A stretch of DNA of 64,000 nt, taken from Enterocloster clostridioformis. Its GTDB lineage: Bacteria; Bacillota; Clostridia; Lachnospirales; Lachnospiraceae. The notes below the pieces were generated by a model, which was not told where the DNA came from, searched no databases, and saw only the letters and a program-made list of their open reading frames with translations. The stretch is taken from the NCBI RefSeq assembly GCF_020297485.1, contig NZ_JAIWZC010000001.1:1984001-2048000 (forward strand). Direction: 5' to 3'. A program made the position numbers and the translations under genes. Shown piece by piece: positions 18,480 through 27,528 of the stretch (the first letter of the stretch is position 1; each line of letters starts with the position of its first letter).

Positions 18480-18983
18480 TTATGGAAGCATCCTGATATC
18501 CTCCGCGCCTCTTTCCAGTCCCGTAAGACCGGTTCTGGCCAGCTCCAGGATTTCATAATCCTCCAGCAGGTTAATAAGCGCATCCAGTTTGGACTGGTCT
18601 CCTGTCAGCATGACTGTCAACGAATCCTTTCCCACATCCACAATGGTGGCGCGGAAGATACTGGATATGGCGCTGACGGACTGGCGGTCGCTGGCATTGG
18701 CACGCACCTTCACCATCATCAGTTCCCTGTATACGGAACGGTCCGGCTGCAGCTCCTTGATATCCCTTACATCCTCCAACTTATTGAGCTGGTTCTTAAT
18801 CTGTTCCAGGACGGTCTGGTCTCCCAGGGAAACCACGGTCATCCTGGAGTACCGCGGGTCAGCGGTGACACCTACAGTCAGACTCTCAATATTGTATCCG
18901 CGGCGGCTGAAAAGCCCTGCTACACGGGCCAGCACACCTGCGGTATTGTCCACAAGCAGCGATAACACGATTCTGTCGTCCAT
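18480..18983 (-). CDS. ilvN: Acetolactate synthase small (regulatory) subunit
   Basis: 167 aa. An N-terminal ACT domain (LSLLVDNTAGVLARVAGLFS, then RRGYNIESLTVG) binds valine for feedback control, followed by the C-terminal IlvN/IlvH domain. Length is typical of IlvH/IlvN. It is transcribed with ilvC, probably from the consensus promoter at 19047-19075. No T-box or leader peptide is evident in the short 5' region. Confidence 0.95.
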   Translation of the reverse strand: MDDRIVLSLLVDNTAGVLARVAGLFSRRGYNIESLTVGVTADPRYSRMTVVSLGDQTVLEQIKNQLNKLEDVRDIKELQPDRSVYRELMMVKVRANASDRQSVSAISSIFRATIVDVGKDSLTVMLTGDQSKLDALINLLEDYEILELARTGLTGLERGAEDIRMLP

Positions 18984-19046
18984 CTAATCCCACCCTCTCA
19001 TTTGACGGCAAGCGCAAAAGCAGCTGCCTTCTTAATAGTAATTTCA

Positions 19047-19075
19047 ATCATAGCAACCATTATTCTATTTGTCAA
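19047..19075 (-). promoter_or_regulatory. Consensus promoter for ilvN-ilvC with an inverted repeat
   Basis: TTGACA (19070-19075) and TATGAT (19047-19052) on the minus strand have a 17-bp spacer. Inverted repeats AACCATT/AATGGTT and CATAATA/TATTATG overlap and precede the promoter (about 19054-19100) and may be an operator. Confidence 0.7.
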
Positions 19076-19108
19076 TTGCATAATAGGAATGGTTATTATG
19101 AGTTCAAG

Positions 19109-19777
19109 TTATAGTGACAGGAGCAAATCCCTTAATTCCTTCACCGTCCCCGCAATCCAGGCAGGTCTGCACCCATCCATCTCCTGGCGGTCGCCATATC
19201 CGTAGAGCACGCCCACGCATTCCATGCCGCACTCTCTGGCCCCCAGGACATCGTGCTCCCTGTCCCCTACCATCATGCAGCGTCCGATTGTCTCATCGTC
19301 CGGCTCCAGGCCGCACTGTTCCAGCACATATCGGATTACATCCCCCTTGCGCACCCGCGTTTCCCCCATATCGGCTCCGCCGATGAAATCGAAATAGTCC
19401 GCCATGTCAAAGTGCTCCAGTATCTTCCTGGCAAACTCCTCCGGCTTGGAGGTGGCCACCAGCAGCACCCTTCCCGCCTCCTTTAAGGCTTCCAGCATTT
19501 CCTTTATGCCGGGATACTCCTTATTCTGAACCCAGCCCCTGACGCTGAAATACTCCCGATACGCCTGTACTCCCTCCCATGCCTGCTCATCGGAAAAGCC
19601 GTAATACTTCTTAAAGCTGTCCCTCAGAGGGGGCCCTATGAAGGGCGTCAGACTGTCCAGATCATCTGTCTGTATCCCGAAATGCGCCAGTGCGTGCTGT
19701 ACCGATTTTGTGATTCCCTCCTTAGGGTCTGTCAGGGTTCCATCCAAGTCAAATAAAATATAATCCTTACGGTTCAT
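19109..19777 (-). CDS. HAD-superfamily phosphatase, phosphoglycolate phosphatase-like
   Basis: 222 aa cytosolic hydrolase of the Gph/PGP type. Motif I is DLDGTLTD near the N-terminus, motif II is VATSKPEEFA, and motif III/IV is MVGDREHDVLGARECG; the cap is the helical C1 type. Substrate cannot be fixed from sequence; pyrophosphatase PpaX is an alternative. The start at 19777 (MNRKDYILF) has AAGGAG 8 nt upstream. It lies 31 bp downstream of nudC. Confidence 0.88.
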   Translation of the reverse strand: MNRKDYILFDLDGTLTDPKEGITKSVQHALAHFGIQTDDLDSLTPFIGPPLRDSFKKYYGFSDEQAWEGVQAYREYFSVRGWVQNKEYPGIKEMLEALKEAGRVLLVATSKPEEFARKILEHFDMADYFDFIGGADMGETRVRKGDVIRYVLEQCGLEPDDETIGRCMMVGDREHDVLGARECGMECVGVLYGYGDRQEMDGCRPAWIAGTVKELRDLLLSL

Positions 19778-19808
19778 GGTCACTTCTCCTTTTTTATGTG
19801 GCTGCCTG

Positions 19809-20642
19809 CTATATCTTCCCATCCTTAAACGCCTTCATCATCTCGTGTCCCACACTGATACAGGGACCGTATTCCACGATTTCATCCCGTGTAAACCAGC
19901 CGGCCTCGCACAGCTCCTCTTCCTCCAGGCATATGGTGTCATTCCCGTCCAGCTCCGCCGTAAATCCCACCATCTCCGTATCGGAAAATGCCCAGGGCTG
20001 GCTTTTATAGTAGCGGATATTCTTCACCCTAAGGCCCACTTCCTCCATGACCTCCCTGCGGACGCAGTCCTCAAAGGTCTCTCCGATTTCCACGAATCCG
20101 GCAATCAGCGCATAGTTGCGGTAAGCGCCTCCGGCATAGCGCGACATTAACAGCTTGTCCCCGTTGGTAATGGCCACGATGACAGCCGGACTGATCTTGG
20201 GGTATTCCGTCTGCCCGCAGGAAGGACAGACAAGGGCGCGCTCCCTGGCGCTGGGTTCTGTCTTCGAGCCGCAGCAGCCGCAAAACCGCCTGCTCTGCAT
20301 CCACCGGTAGAGCTGGCTGCCCGTTATCCCCGCAAACGCCTGGTGAAGGGGTTCAAAATTCCGGAACACAGTCAGAGGCTCCATGTAAAAACCCCCGAAT
20401 TCCGGCACCGCCATGTCCGTCACACAGTAATAGGCCCTGTCATCAATAGAAAAAAGGTACTGTGCCTGTTCCGAAAATTCCCCTTCCTCTCTCAATTCCC
20501 CGAAGGTAGGGATCGCACTCCCCTTTTCGCCTTTGAGAAGCATTACCTTATTATATTCGTAGTGAAGCAGATAATCCCTGTCTTCCGGTTTCTTCCTCCT
20601 GAATACAGGGTCATATGTATGCGGTGCAATATCCTGAATCAT
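19809..20642 (-). CDS. nudC: NAD+ diphosphatase / NADH pyrophosphatase (Nudix)
   Basis: 277 aa. It hydrolyses NAD(H), and in some bacteria removes NAD caps from RNA. It has the zinc ribbon (CGCCGSK and CPSCG), then a complete Nudix box of the form GX5EX7REUXEEXGU, then SQPWAFSD, the SQPW motif that defines the NudC subgroup. Length is normal. It is followed by a HAD phosphatase gene. Confidence 0.93.
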   Translation of the reverse strand: MIQDIAPHTYDPVFRRKKPEDRDYLLHYEYNKVMLLKGEKGSAIPTFGELREEGEFSEQAQYLFSIDDRAYYCVTDMAVPEFGGFYMEPLTVFRNFEPLHQAFAGITGSQLYRWMQSRRFCGCCGSKTEPSARERALVCPSCGQTEYPKISPAVIVAITNGDKLLMSRYAGGAYRNYALIAGFVEIGETFEDCVRREVMEEVGLRVKNIRYYKSQPWAFSDTEMVGFTAELDGNDTICLEEEELCEAGWFTRDEIVEYGPCISVGHEMMKAFKDGKI

Positions 20643-20821
20643 GCATTTAGCCTCCGTCCTTTACGGTCTGTTAATCCTGAAAGTCCAACCTGTAAAAATA
20701 TATTTAGTGTCTATTGTATCACAGGAACGGTTCATTGTAAAACCTTCCTTTCAAATCAGCGAAGTAAATCAATAAAGCACAGCAGTGAGGTAAAACCAGT
20801 GAGGCAGGAACGCCCGTCAAA

Positions 20822-20851
20822 AAAGGACGCCCTGTATCCGGAACGTCCTTT
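20822..20851 (-). terminator. Terminator after the HPr-like gene
   Basis: Stem AAAGGACG/CGTCCTTT (20822-20829/20844-20851) with a T-rich tail on the minus strand. It lies just past the HPr-like stop codon. The 170 bp between it and nudC hold nothing else that I can see. Confidence 0.7.
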
Positions 20852-20857
20852 CACCTC

Positions 20858-21040
20858 TCAGTCATGGATCACAACATTCAATTTTTTATGAATCCCCAGA
20901 CTGAGAATTCCCAGCATGGACTTTCCGTCCACCATGCAGCTGCCGCAGCACACGTCAATATCTTCCGGCTGCTTCTCGCTCTGCTGGACAAACCGTTTTA
21001 CATCCTCCACCGAATCAAACATGACTTCCCTTGTGGTCAT
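20858..21040 (-). CDS. Short HPr-like protein lacking the phospho-histidine
   Basis: 60 aa. The segment DGKSMLGILSLGI matches the regulatory serine (Ser46) region of the PTS carrier HPr, but the protein is shorter than HPr and has no counterpart of the active-site His15. It therefore cannot carry phosphate from EI and may be a Crh-like regulatory or orphan protein. A CCGSC motif precedes the HPr-like part. The start MTTREVMFD has AGGAGG 9 nt upstream. It is followed by a terminator. Confidence 0.75.
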   Translation of the reverse strand: MTTREVMFDSVEDVKRFVQQSEKQPEDIDVCCGSCMVDGKSMLGILSLGIHKKLNVVIHD

Positions 21041-21081
21041 ATAGGCACCTCCTGTCATTTTATACAGAAAGTCTTCCCATA

Positions 21082-22476
21082 TCAAAAAGGCTTATACACG
21101 CCAAACCGCTTTTTAAGGGGCTTAAGCTTCCAGCGTCTGAGGCTGCTGAAAATGTAATAATAAATCACAAAGGCGACCGTGGTCAGGCTCCAGGTCAGCG
21201 GATAGCAGAAGGCCGCGCCGATGATAGTGTGGTAATGAGGCAGCACAAACATAATCCACAGCACCCTGACCGCGCACACGCCGATGCCCGTGATGACGAG
21301 GGGCATCCACGCGTCTCCCACCCCTCTGAGGGTACCGGAAAGTATCTCAATGGCAATATAGGTAATAAAGGTCGGGACCATGAAATGCAGCAAATCCATG
21401 CTGATGGCCTGGACCTGCCGGTCCGTGGTGAACAGTTCCACCAGCAGATGGCCGCCGTTATACAGAACCACTCCCACGGACGCTGTCAGCACCACGCCGA
21501 TCACCATGCAGGCACCGGCGCCCTTGCGCACACGGTCCAGACGGCCGGCCCCGAAATTCTGCCCCACGAAGGTGGTGGCGGATATGCCGAGGGCATTAAT
21601 CATCATCCAGTACAGGCCGTCCACCTTGCCGTAGGTGGCCCATGCAGTCACATTGTCTGTTCCCAGGGTATTGACACCGGCCTGGATGATGACATTGGAT
21701 ATATTGTACATGACGGACTGCATCCCGGCAGGGATACCGATGCGCACAATCCTCTGGAGCATCCTCTGGTCAATGCGCACCTTCTTCCATTCCAGCTTAT
21801 ACATATCGTCCGTTTTCATAAGCGCACGGACCACCAGGATTGCGCTTAAAAGCTGGGACGTGATGGTAGCCAGGGCAGCGCCTGCCACTCCCATCCGCAA
21901 CACTGCCACCAGCAGCACATCCAGAATAATGTTGGTAAAACAGCTGGCAATGAGGAAATACAGGGGCCGTCTGGAATCTCCGACGGCCCGCAGGATTCCG
22001 GCGCCCATGTTGTAAACCAGGTTGACTATGATACCCAGGAAATATATGCGGATATACACCACCGCATGGCCCATGACATCCTCCGGCGTCTTCATGGTTT
22101 CCAGGGCCCAGGGCGATCCCACCAGACCCACAATCATGAATATAATACCCCCAATAACGGAAAAAGCAATGGATGTATGTACGGCCCAGTGGACCTTATC
22201 CGCCTTCCTGGCGCCGTAAAACTGGGATATGACCACCGTGGCGCCGCTGGACAGGCCCACAAAGAAACCCACCAGCAGATTAATCAGGGTGCTGGTGCTT
22301 CCACCCACCGCAGCCAGGGCCTGCTTTCCCACAAAGCGGCCCACCACCATGGCATCCGCCGTATTATACAGCTGCTGGAAAAACGTTCCGAACAATATGG
22401 GAAAGAAAAACAGCAGCAGCTGTCCGAAAATGCTTCCTTCCGTGATACGGTTTTTCTTTGCAACCTTTCCCTCCAT
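21082..22476 (-). CDS. MATE-family efflux transporter
   Basis: 464 aa, about 12 membrane segments in two homologous halves, of the multidrug and toxin extrusion family (drug:Na+ or H+ antiport). Visible family features are GQLLLFFFPILFGTFFQQLY followed by NTADAMVVGRFVG at the N-terminus, and the second-half repeat beginning IPAGMQSVMYNISN. The drug substrate is unknown. It is encoded 41 bp upstream of the HPr-like gene and starts 54 bp after the terminator of the SPFH gene. Confidence 0.92.
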   Translation of the reverse strand: MEGKVAKKNRITEGSIFGQLLLFFFPILFGTFFQQLYNTADAMVVGRFVGKQALAAVGGSTSTLINLLVGFFVGLSSGATVVISQFYGARKADKVHWAVHTSIAFSVIGGIIFMIVGLVGSPWALETMKTPEDVMGHAVVYIRIYFLGIIVNLVYNMGAGILRAVGDSRRPLYFLIASCFTNIILDVLLVAVLRMGVAGAALATITSQLLSAILVVRALMKTDDMYKLEWKKVRIDQRMLQRIVRIGIPAGMQSVMYNISNVIIQAGVNTLGTDNVTAWATYGKVDGLYWMMINALGISATTFVGQNFGAGRLDRVRKGAGACMVIGVVLTASVGVVLYNGGHLLVELFTTDRQVQAISMDLLHFMVPTFITYIAIEILSGTLRGVGDAWMPLVITGIGVCAVRVLWIMFVLPHYHTIIGAAFCYPLTWSLTTVAFVIYYYIFSSLRRWKLKPLKKRFGVYKPF

Positions 22477-22529
22477 ACCTGCACCTCATGTCTGTACATT
22501 TTCGTAAAAATCATAAAGAATAAAACAGC

Positions 22530-22556
22530 ACCCACCAGTTAGGTCAGCTGATGGGT
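22530..22556 (-). terminator. Terminator after the SPFH gene
   Basis: A 9-bp stem (22530-22538/22548-22556) followed on the minus strand by TGTTTTATT. Between it and the SPFH stop are short repeats of TTATTCTGCGGCC (22606-22660), which look like a duplicated gene end. Confidence 0.65.
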
Positions 22557-22638
22557 ACTGCCTCCAATTCCTATCTTATATCATGGACCGGCTTTTGTCC
22601 ATCGGATTTTATTCTGCGGCCGCTTATTCTACGGTCTT

Positions 22639-23589
22639 TTATTCTGCGGCCTCATCTTTTGCGGCTACCTCTGCGATGGATTTAACCAGACCGGCAATTC
22701 CCTGGATATCCGAAGGAATAATTATCTTATTGGCCTTTCCGTTGGCAGCTGCCTGGAACGCCTCCAGGCTCTTAAGCTGAAGGACCGCATTGTCAGCCCC
22801 TGCCTCCTTGATGAAACGGATACCGTCTGCCGTAGCCTTCTGCACGGAACGGATGGCCTCTGCCTGGCCCTGGGCCTCCTTAATCTTCTTTTCCTTCTCG
22901 GCCTCAGCCCTCAAGATAGCCGCTTCCTTCTCAGCCTCCGCGTTCAGAACCGCGGATTCCTTGTTGCCTTCCGCCACCAGAATCATGGACTTCTTCTCGC
23001 CCTCAGCCCTCAGAATAGATTCACGGCGCTCGCGCTCTGCCTTCATCTGTTTCTCCATGGCCTCCTGGATAGCTGCCGGAGGAATGATGTTCTTAAGCTC
23101 TACCCTGGTCACCTTGATGCCCCACGGGTCCGTAGCAATATCCAGCGACTCCTGCATCTTGGCATTGATGGTTTCCCTGGAGGTCAGCGTTTCATCCAGC
23201 TCCAGGTCACCGATAATATTACGCAGGGTGGTGGCTGTCAGGTTCTCAATGGCAAGCAGCGGACGCTCCACGCCGTAAGCATACAGCTTCGGGTCCGTGA
23301 TGTAGAAGAATACCACCGTATCAATCTGCATGGTTACGTTATCCTTGGTGATAACCGGCTGGGGAGGGAAATCCTCCACCTGCTCCTTCAGATTCACCTT
23401 CTTGGCCACACGGTCGATGAAGGGAACCAGGAAATGAATGCCCACGCTGTATGTGCCGAGATAGGCACCCAGCCGTTCCACCACCAGAGCCTGAGCCTGG
23501 GGCACGATTCTGATACAGGTGGACAGAATGAATAAAATAATGACTGCAATGATGATGAACGTGATAAATCCTCCGATTGCTCCAAACAT
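22639..23589 (-). CDS. SPFH/stomatin-like membrane scaffold protein (QmcA-like)
   Basis: 316 aa. One N-terminal membrane segment (ITFIIIAVIILFILSTCI), then an SPFH/Band 7 domain (QALVVERLGAYLGTYSVGI), then a charged Ala/Glu-rich coiled coil (EKEAAILRAEAEKEKKIKEA). Such proteins form membrane microdomain scaffolds and often pair with NfeD proteins, as here (23611-24063, immediately upstream on the same strand). The exact cellular role is unknown. Confidence 0.92.
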   Translation of the reverse strand: MFGAIGGFITFIIIAVIILFILSTCIRIVPQAQALVVERLGAYLGTYSVGIHFLVPFIDRVAKKVNLKEQVEDFPPQPVITKDNVTMQIDTVVFFYITDPKLYAYGVERPLLAIENLTATTLRNIIGDLELDETLTSRETINAKMQESLDIATDPWGIKVTRVELKNIIPPAAIQEAMEKQMKAERERRESILRAEGEKKSMILVAEGNKESAVLNAEAEKEAAILRAEAEKEKKIKEAQGQAEAIRSVQKATADGIRFIKEAGADNAVLQLKSLEAFQAAANGKANKIIIPSDIQGIAGLVKSIAEVAAKDEAAE

Positions 23590-23610
23590 ATGAATCCTCC
23601 TTATGTTTCT

Positions 23611-24063
23611 TTATACTTTTTCCACTTCATGTTCCTGCTTTGCCGCAGCTACCAGCAGCTTAGCCCCGCTGACAGCGGATATAATCACTACATCACCCGC
23701 TTCAAAGGTATCCCCCTCCTGCGCCGCCCTGGCAAGCCAGGTTTCACCGGCCAGGATGGCAGTCCCTGTACCCGCCACATTATCAATACGTTCCTTGACC
23801 ACGGCCTTACGGCCTGTCAGACTGTCAACATTGGTATTTGTCCGCTTGCTGTACAGGTACTTGTACGCAAAGGGACGGACCATGAGAAACAGCATGAAGG
23901 ACACCGCCACAAACACTGCCAGCTGGGGATACAGACCGCCTCCACACACCTGCACCACCAGAGCCGCCAGGGACCCTCCGGCAAACCAGATACTGGTCAG
24001 GGATGTAGTAACTCCTTCCACTACCAAAAAAACCACAAACGCGATAAGCCAAATAAGGGACAT
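23611..24063 (-). CDS. NfeD-family membrane protein
   Basis: 150 aa. Membrane segments at the N-terminus (IWLIAFVVFLVVEGVTT and LAVFVAVSFMLFLMV) are followed by a C-terminal OB-fold domain (LTGRKAVVKERIDN, then GTAILAGETWLARA). This is the short NfeD type encoded with SPFH proteins; it precedes that gene by 21 bp. The -10 of its promoter is probably in the AT-rich stretch around 24110-24180. Confidence 0.9.
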   Translation of the reverse strand: MSLIWLIAFVVFLVVEGVTTSLTSIWFAGGSLAALVVQVCGGGLYPQLAVFVAVSFMLFLMVRPFAYKYLYSKRTNTNVDSLTGRKAVVKERIDNVAGTGTAILAGETWLARAAQEGDTFEAGDVVIISAVSGAKLLVAAAKQEHEVEKV

Positions 24064-24297
24064 GTAAATCTCCTTTCATCTGCACAGAATATGGAGAAAA
24101 TTGGTTACTTATTCTTATTGTATCATAGTCAGACTTAAAATCAATCAAGGGATTGTAAATTTATCATATTCTTAATATAATTGTAAGCAGTACGAAAGGT
24201 TATGCGTCAGTTAAGGACGCCGCTGCTGTTATTATATGTTTTTGCAAACAGGTTATACTTAACATAAACTTAAATACACATGATCAGGGGGTACAAC

Positions 24298-25311
24298 ATG
24301 AAACGCATACTCTTACTCGGAACAGGCGGCACCATTGCCTGCAAGCGCACGGATAAAGGGCTTAAGCCCGTCATTACATCGGATGAAATCCTGTCCTATG
24401 TGCCCGACAGCCGAAGCTACTGTGAAATCCACTCCATCCAGCTGATGAACATAGACAGCACCAACATACAGCCCTGCCACTGGCTGGCAGTCGAAAAGGC
24501 AATCGAGGAAAACTACGGCCAATACGACGGCTTTGTCATCACCCACGGCACGGACACCATGGCTTATACGGCCGCGGCCCTGTCCTACCTGATTCAGCAT
24601 TCGCCAAAGCCCATCATCATCACCGGGGCCCAGAAGCCTATTGACATGGAAAATACGGACGCCAGGACCAACCTGGCCGACAGCCTTCTCTTTGCCTCCT
24701 GTCCCGGCGCCCACGACGTGAACCTTGTCTTTGACGGCAAGGTCATTGCAGGCACCAGGGGAAAGAAGGAGTGGACAAAAAGCTATCACGCGTTTTCCAG
24801 CATCAACTATCCTTATGTGGCCATCATCCAGGACGGCCAGATTATATTTTATCTGGACGACAAGGACAGGGACAAAAAGCCGGTCTGCTTCTACCGCCAA
24901 ATGGACGGGGATGTGGGGCTCATGAAGCTGATTCCCTCCATGGACGCTTCCCTGCTGGATTACATGGCGGAGCATTACGACGCCGTCATCATAGAATCCT
25001 TTGGAGTGGGCGGCCTGCCGTCCTACCAGGACGGGGATTACCACGGCGCCATCGCCCGTTGGACAGGCCTTGGAAAGACCGTCATCATGACAACCCAGGT
25101 CACCAACGAGGGCAGCGACATGTCCGTCTATGAGGTGGGCCGGAGCATCAAACAGGAATTCGGCCTTCTGGAAGCCTATGACATGACCCTGGAGGCAGTA
25201 GTTACTAAAATCATGTGGATACTCGGTCAGACAAAGGACCCTGTCCGGATACGCAGGATGTTCTACGAGACCGTGAACCGGGACATACTCTGGAAATGGA
25301 GTGAAAACTAA
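24298..25311 (+). CDS. ansA: L-asparaginase, cytosolic type
   Basis: 337 aa amidohydrolase converting L-asparagine to aspartate and ammonia. The two catalytic threonine motifs are GTGGTIA (near residue 10) and THGTDTM (near residue 80), with the lysine region ITGAQKPI after them. No signal peptide is seen, so it is the cytosolic type I enzyme. The ATG at 24298 has AGGGGG 6 nt upstream; an in-frame ATG at 24280 lacks a site. No gene is recognised in the 250 bp that follow. Confidence 0.92.
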   Translation: MKRILLLGTGGTIACKRTDKGLKPVITSDEILSYVPDSRSYCEIHSIQLMNIDSTNIQPCHWLAVEKAIEENYGQYDGFVITHGTDTMAYTAAALSYLIQHSPKPIIITGAQKPIDMENTDARTNLADSLLFASCPGAHDVNLVFDGKVIAGTRGKKEWTKSYHAFSSINYPYVAIIQDGQIIFYLDDKDRDKKPVCFYRQMDGDVGLMKLIPSMDASLLDYMAEHYDAVIIESFGVGGLPSYQDGDYHGAIARWTGLGKTVIMTTQVTNEGSDMSVYEVGRSIKQEFGLLEAYDMTLEAVVTKIMWILGQTKDPVRIRRMFYETVNRDILWKWSEN

Positions 25312-25560
25312 TACCCTGCCTCTGACCCGTTTTTAGAGAACTGTGCGGAGTTCTATTTTAAGCCCCTTTCCCTTGACTGTGATTTATCTTATTTTATCTA
25401 CAATGCTTTTGCCCATGCGGGGGAATTATATCTTGAACTAGAGAAATCCCACGACAGCTTCCCGGCCAGCGGACCTGTTCCCAGGGCCGCCGTCTGCCGC
25501 AGGGTCTCCAGTTGGAGTACACAAAAGGGAAATGGCGGGGGGTGGAGCAGTTCGGAGAGA

Positions 25561-26183
25561 CTAAGTCCCGCTGCGGAAACGGTCACAGCCCGGGCTGCGT
25601 TCCCGCCTCTCACGGACGCGATCCCCCATGCACGTCCGCGTCCCCTCCCCCGCCTCATTCACAACCGTAAACCCAAGTATCATTCCCCCTCCCACTGCCT
25701 GAAACACAGTGATGGACTCATGCAGGATAGCCACCGATACCAGGATGGCCGCAAGGGGGTCTATGTAGCTGAGAATAGAAGCTTCCTGGCCTTTCAGATA
25801 ACGAAGGGATGAAAAATACATGCAATAACATATGCCGGTGTGGAACACTCCCACCACCAGAAGGTTTGCAACCCCAAGTACATCCATTTCCGAAAGATGG
25901 GATCCTCCTGTCAGGCACACATAGGGAGTGAGAACCAAAATGGCTGCCAGGAACTGGTAAAATGTCCGGTTAATGCCCGACACATGACGTATGCTTTTAT
26001 TGAACAATACCACCGACGCATAAAACACAGCGGCCCCCAGGCCGAACAAAATCCCAATCAACTCACGGCTTCCTCCTCTGCTGACACCTATCACCAGCAC
26101 CAGTCCCAGTGTGGACATAACGAAACAGAACACCTGGCGGGCGGTAAGCTTCTCCTTAAACAGGAAGGGGCTCGCCGCTGTCA
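25561..26183 (-). pseudogene. EamA/DMT-family transporter, N-terminal third deleted
   Basis: The frame encodes the C-terminal ~200 residues of a drug/metabolite transporter (second EamA repeat, LKGQEASILSYIDPLAAI). The first ~85 residues are missing. Upstream the sequence changes at about 26183 into the N-terminus of an unrelated AEC transporter. The last residues (RERRERSPGCDRFRSGT) look like read-through past the normal C-terminus. No binding site is seen for the apparent start. Confidence 0.8.
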
Positions 26184-26342
26184 CTCAAACAGCAGTACGG
26201 GAAGGGCCACCTTAAACACAAACTGATTGACCCTGTCCACAAAGACTCCTTCCATGATTCCTGCTTTTCTGAAACACGCCCCCAATACCATAAGGAAAAA
26301 GATGGGCATGGTCGCATTGAGACTGAATATGAGATGTTCCAT
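26181..26342 (-). pseudogene. AEC-family transporter, only the first ~53 residues left
   Basis: MEHLIFSLNATMPIFFLMVL and the following LGACFRKAGIMEG match the N-terminus of auxin-efflux-carrier family permeases (normally about 310 aa). An excellent binding site (GGAGG, 9 nt before the ATG at 26342) shows that this was the start of a real gene. After LPVLLFE the frame stops at the junction with EamA sequence. Confidence 0.78.
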
Positions 26343-26526
26343 CGCAGTCTGCCTCCTGTCTTTTTTTGCACATTTTCCCTGTAACAATATGCGCTGGCCG
26401 TTTCTTTGTCAAGTCTTTCAAGATTTTCTTATTGACATTTCCTCTGTCTCGTGATTAAATAGAATCAACTTATTAATATAATTTTAAAAAGTGCGTTAAT
26501 AATTGTATGAAAGGAGGGGTATTCCC

Positions 26527-27528
26527 ATGGCCCAGGAAGAACCGGTCACTGTAAAACAGCTGAATAAAGAGCGCATACGAGCTTACATGGGTAAACATGA
26601 GTCTGCTTCCAGAAGCCAGATTGCCAGGGAGCTGGGATTAAGTTTCCCTACGGTCGGACGCCTGATTGATGAACTGTGCTCCGATGGGGAACTGACTGAA
26701 CAAGGGGCCGGCTCATCCACCGGAGGCAGGTGCGCCTGCCTTTATGAACTGAATCCCCTTTTCAGCCTGTATCTCCTGGTACAGGTTGAGTCGGACCGGG
26801 TATGCTGGAATCTGAAGGATATGAGAGAGAACACCGTGGAGCAGGGATGTCTGCCCTTTGAAATTCTGTCCCTGGAACAGCTGGATGCCCTGATTCTCGA
26901 TATCCACAACCGGTATCCCCGCCTGAAAGCAGCCGCCGCGGGGATTGCCGCCCTGGTAAATCACGGTGTGGTGGAAGAGACCAATCAGTACAGCGGACTC
27001 AAAGGCATGAACCTGGAGGAGCATTTCCGGCGTCTGGTTCCCATCCCCATGACAGTGGGAAATGATATGAATTTTCTGACCATGGGCTGCTGGGCCCAGA
27101 AGCACCCTGATACAGGCTCCCTGGTCACGCTCTTCATGGGAGGAAACGGTATAGGAGGCGGAATGGTCATTGACGGTCATCTGTGGACCGGGGCCTCAGG
27201 CTATTGCAGCGAGGTCAGCTTCCTGCCTGTCTATAAACAGTTAAACAGCGGCGGCCCTGGTCTGCCTCCCGCGGAGAACATAAGCGAGCTATATGCACGC
27301 CTGATACAAATTTATGCCGTGACGGTAAATCCTCACATGATTGTGCTCTACCGCCACCCCCTGCTGGAGGGAAAAGCAGACGAGATCCGCCGTCTCTGCG
27401 TTTCCTATCTGCCGTCCAAGGCAATCCCGTCTATAGAGCTGTCCTATGATTACCAGCAGGATTATGAAAAGGGCCTGTTTGCCGTGGCAAAGTCCCTGGA
27501 ACAGGCTGCCAGTGAAGGAGGTTCATAA
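26527..27528 (+). CDS. ROK-family transcriptional regulator
   Basis: 333 aa. An N-terminal winged helix (IARELGLSFPTVGRLIDELC) is followed by a ROK-type actin-like domain (TVGNDMNFLTMGCW, then LFMGGNGIGGGMVIDG), as in NagC/Xyl repressors. The usual ROK zinc cysteines are poorly conserved, which suggests a regulator rather than a kinase. The start at 26527 has GGAGGGG upstream. Its stop codon overlaps the start of the following HAD gene by one base (TAATG), so the two are coupled. Confidence 0.88.
   Translation: MAQEEPVTVKQLNKERIRAYMGKHESASRSQIARELGLSFPTVGRLIDELCSDGELTEQGAGSSTGGRCACLYELNPLFSLYLLVQVESDRVCWNLKDMRENTVEQGCLPFEILSLEQLDALILDIHNRYPRLKAAAAGIAALVNHGVVEETNQYSGLKGMNLEEHFRRLVPIPMTVGNDMNFLTMGCWAQKHPDTGSLVTLFMGGNGIGGGMVIDGHLWTGASGYCSEVSFLPVYKQLNSGGPGLPPAENISELYARLIQIYAVTVNPHMIVLYRHPLLEGKADEIRRLCVSYLPSKAIPSIELSYDYQQDYEKGLFAVAKSLEQAASEGGS

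Noticed and set aside
18984..19108. T-box leader for the ilv genes
   Set aside because: The 5' region is too short and lacks the conserved T-box sequence; only a promoter and an inverted repeat are seen.
25312..25560. Possible plus-strand coding fragment after ansA and the 86-codon minus ORF at 25398-25658
   Set aside because: No start with a binding site and no similarity to any family; composition alone does not support a gene.
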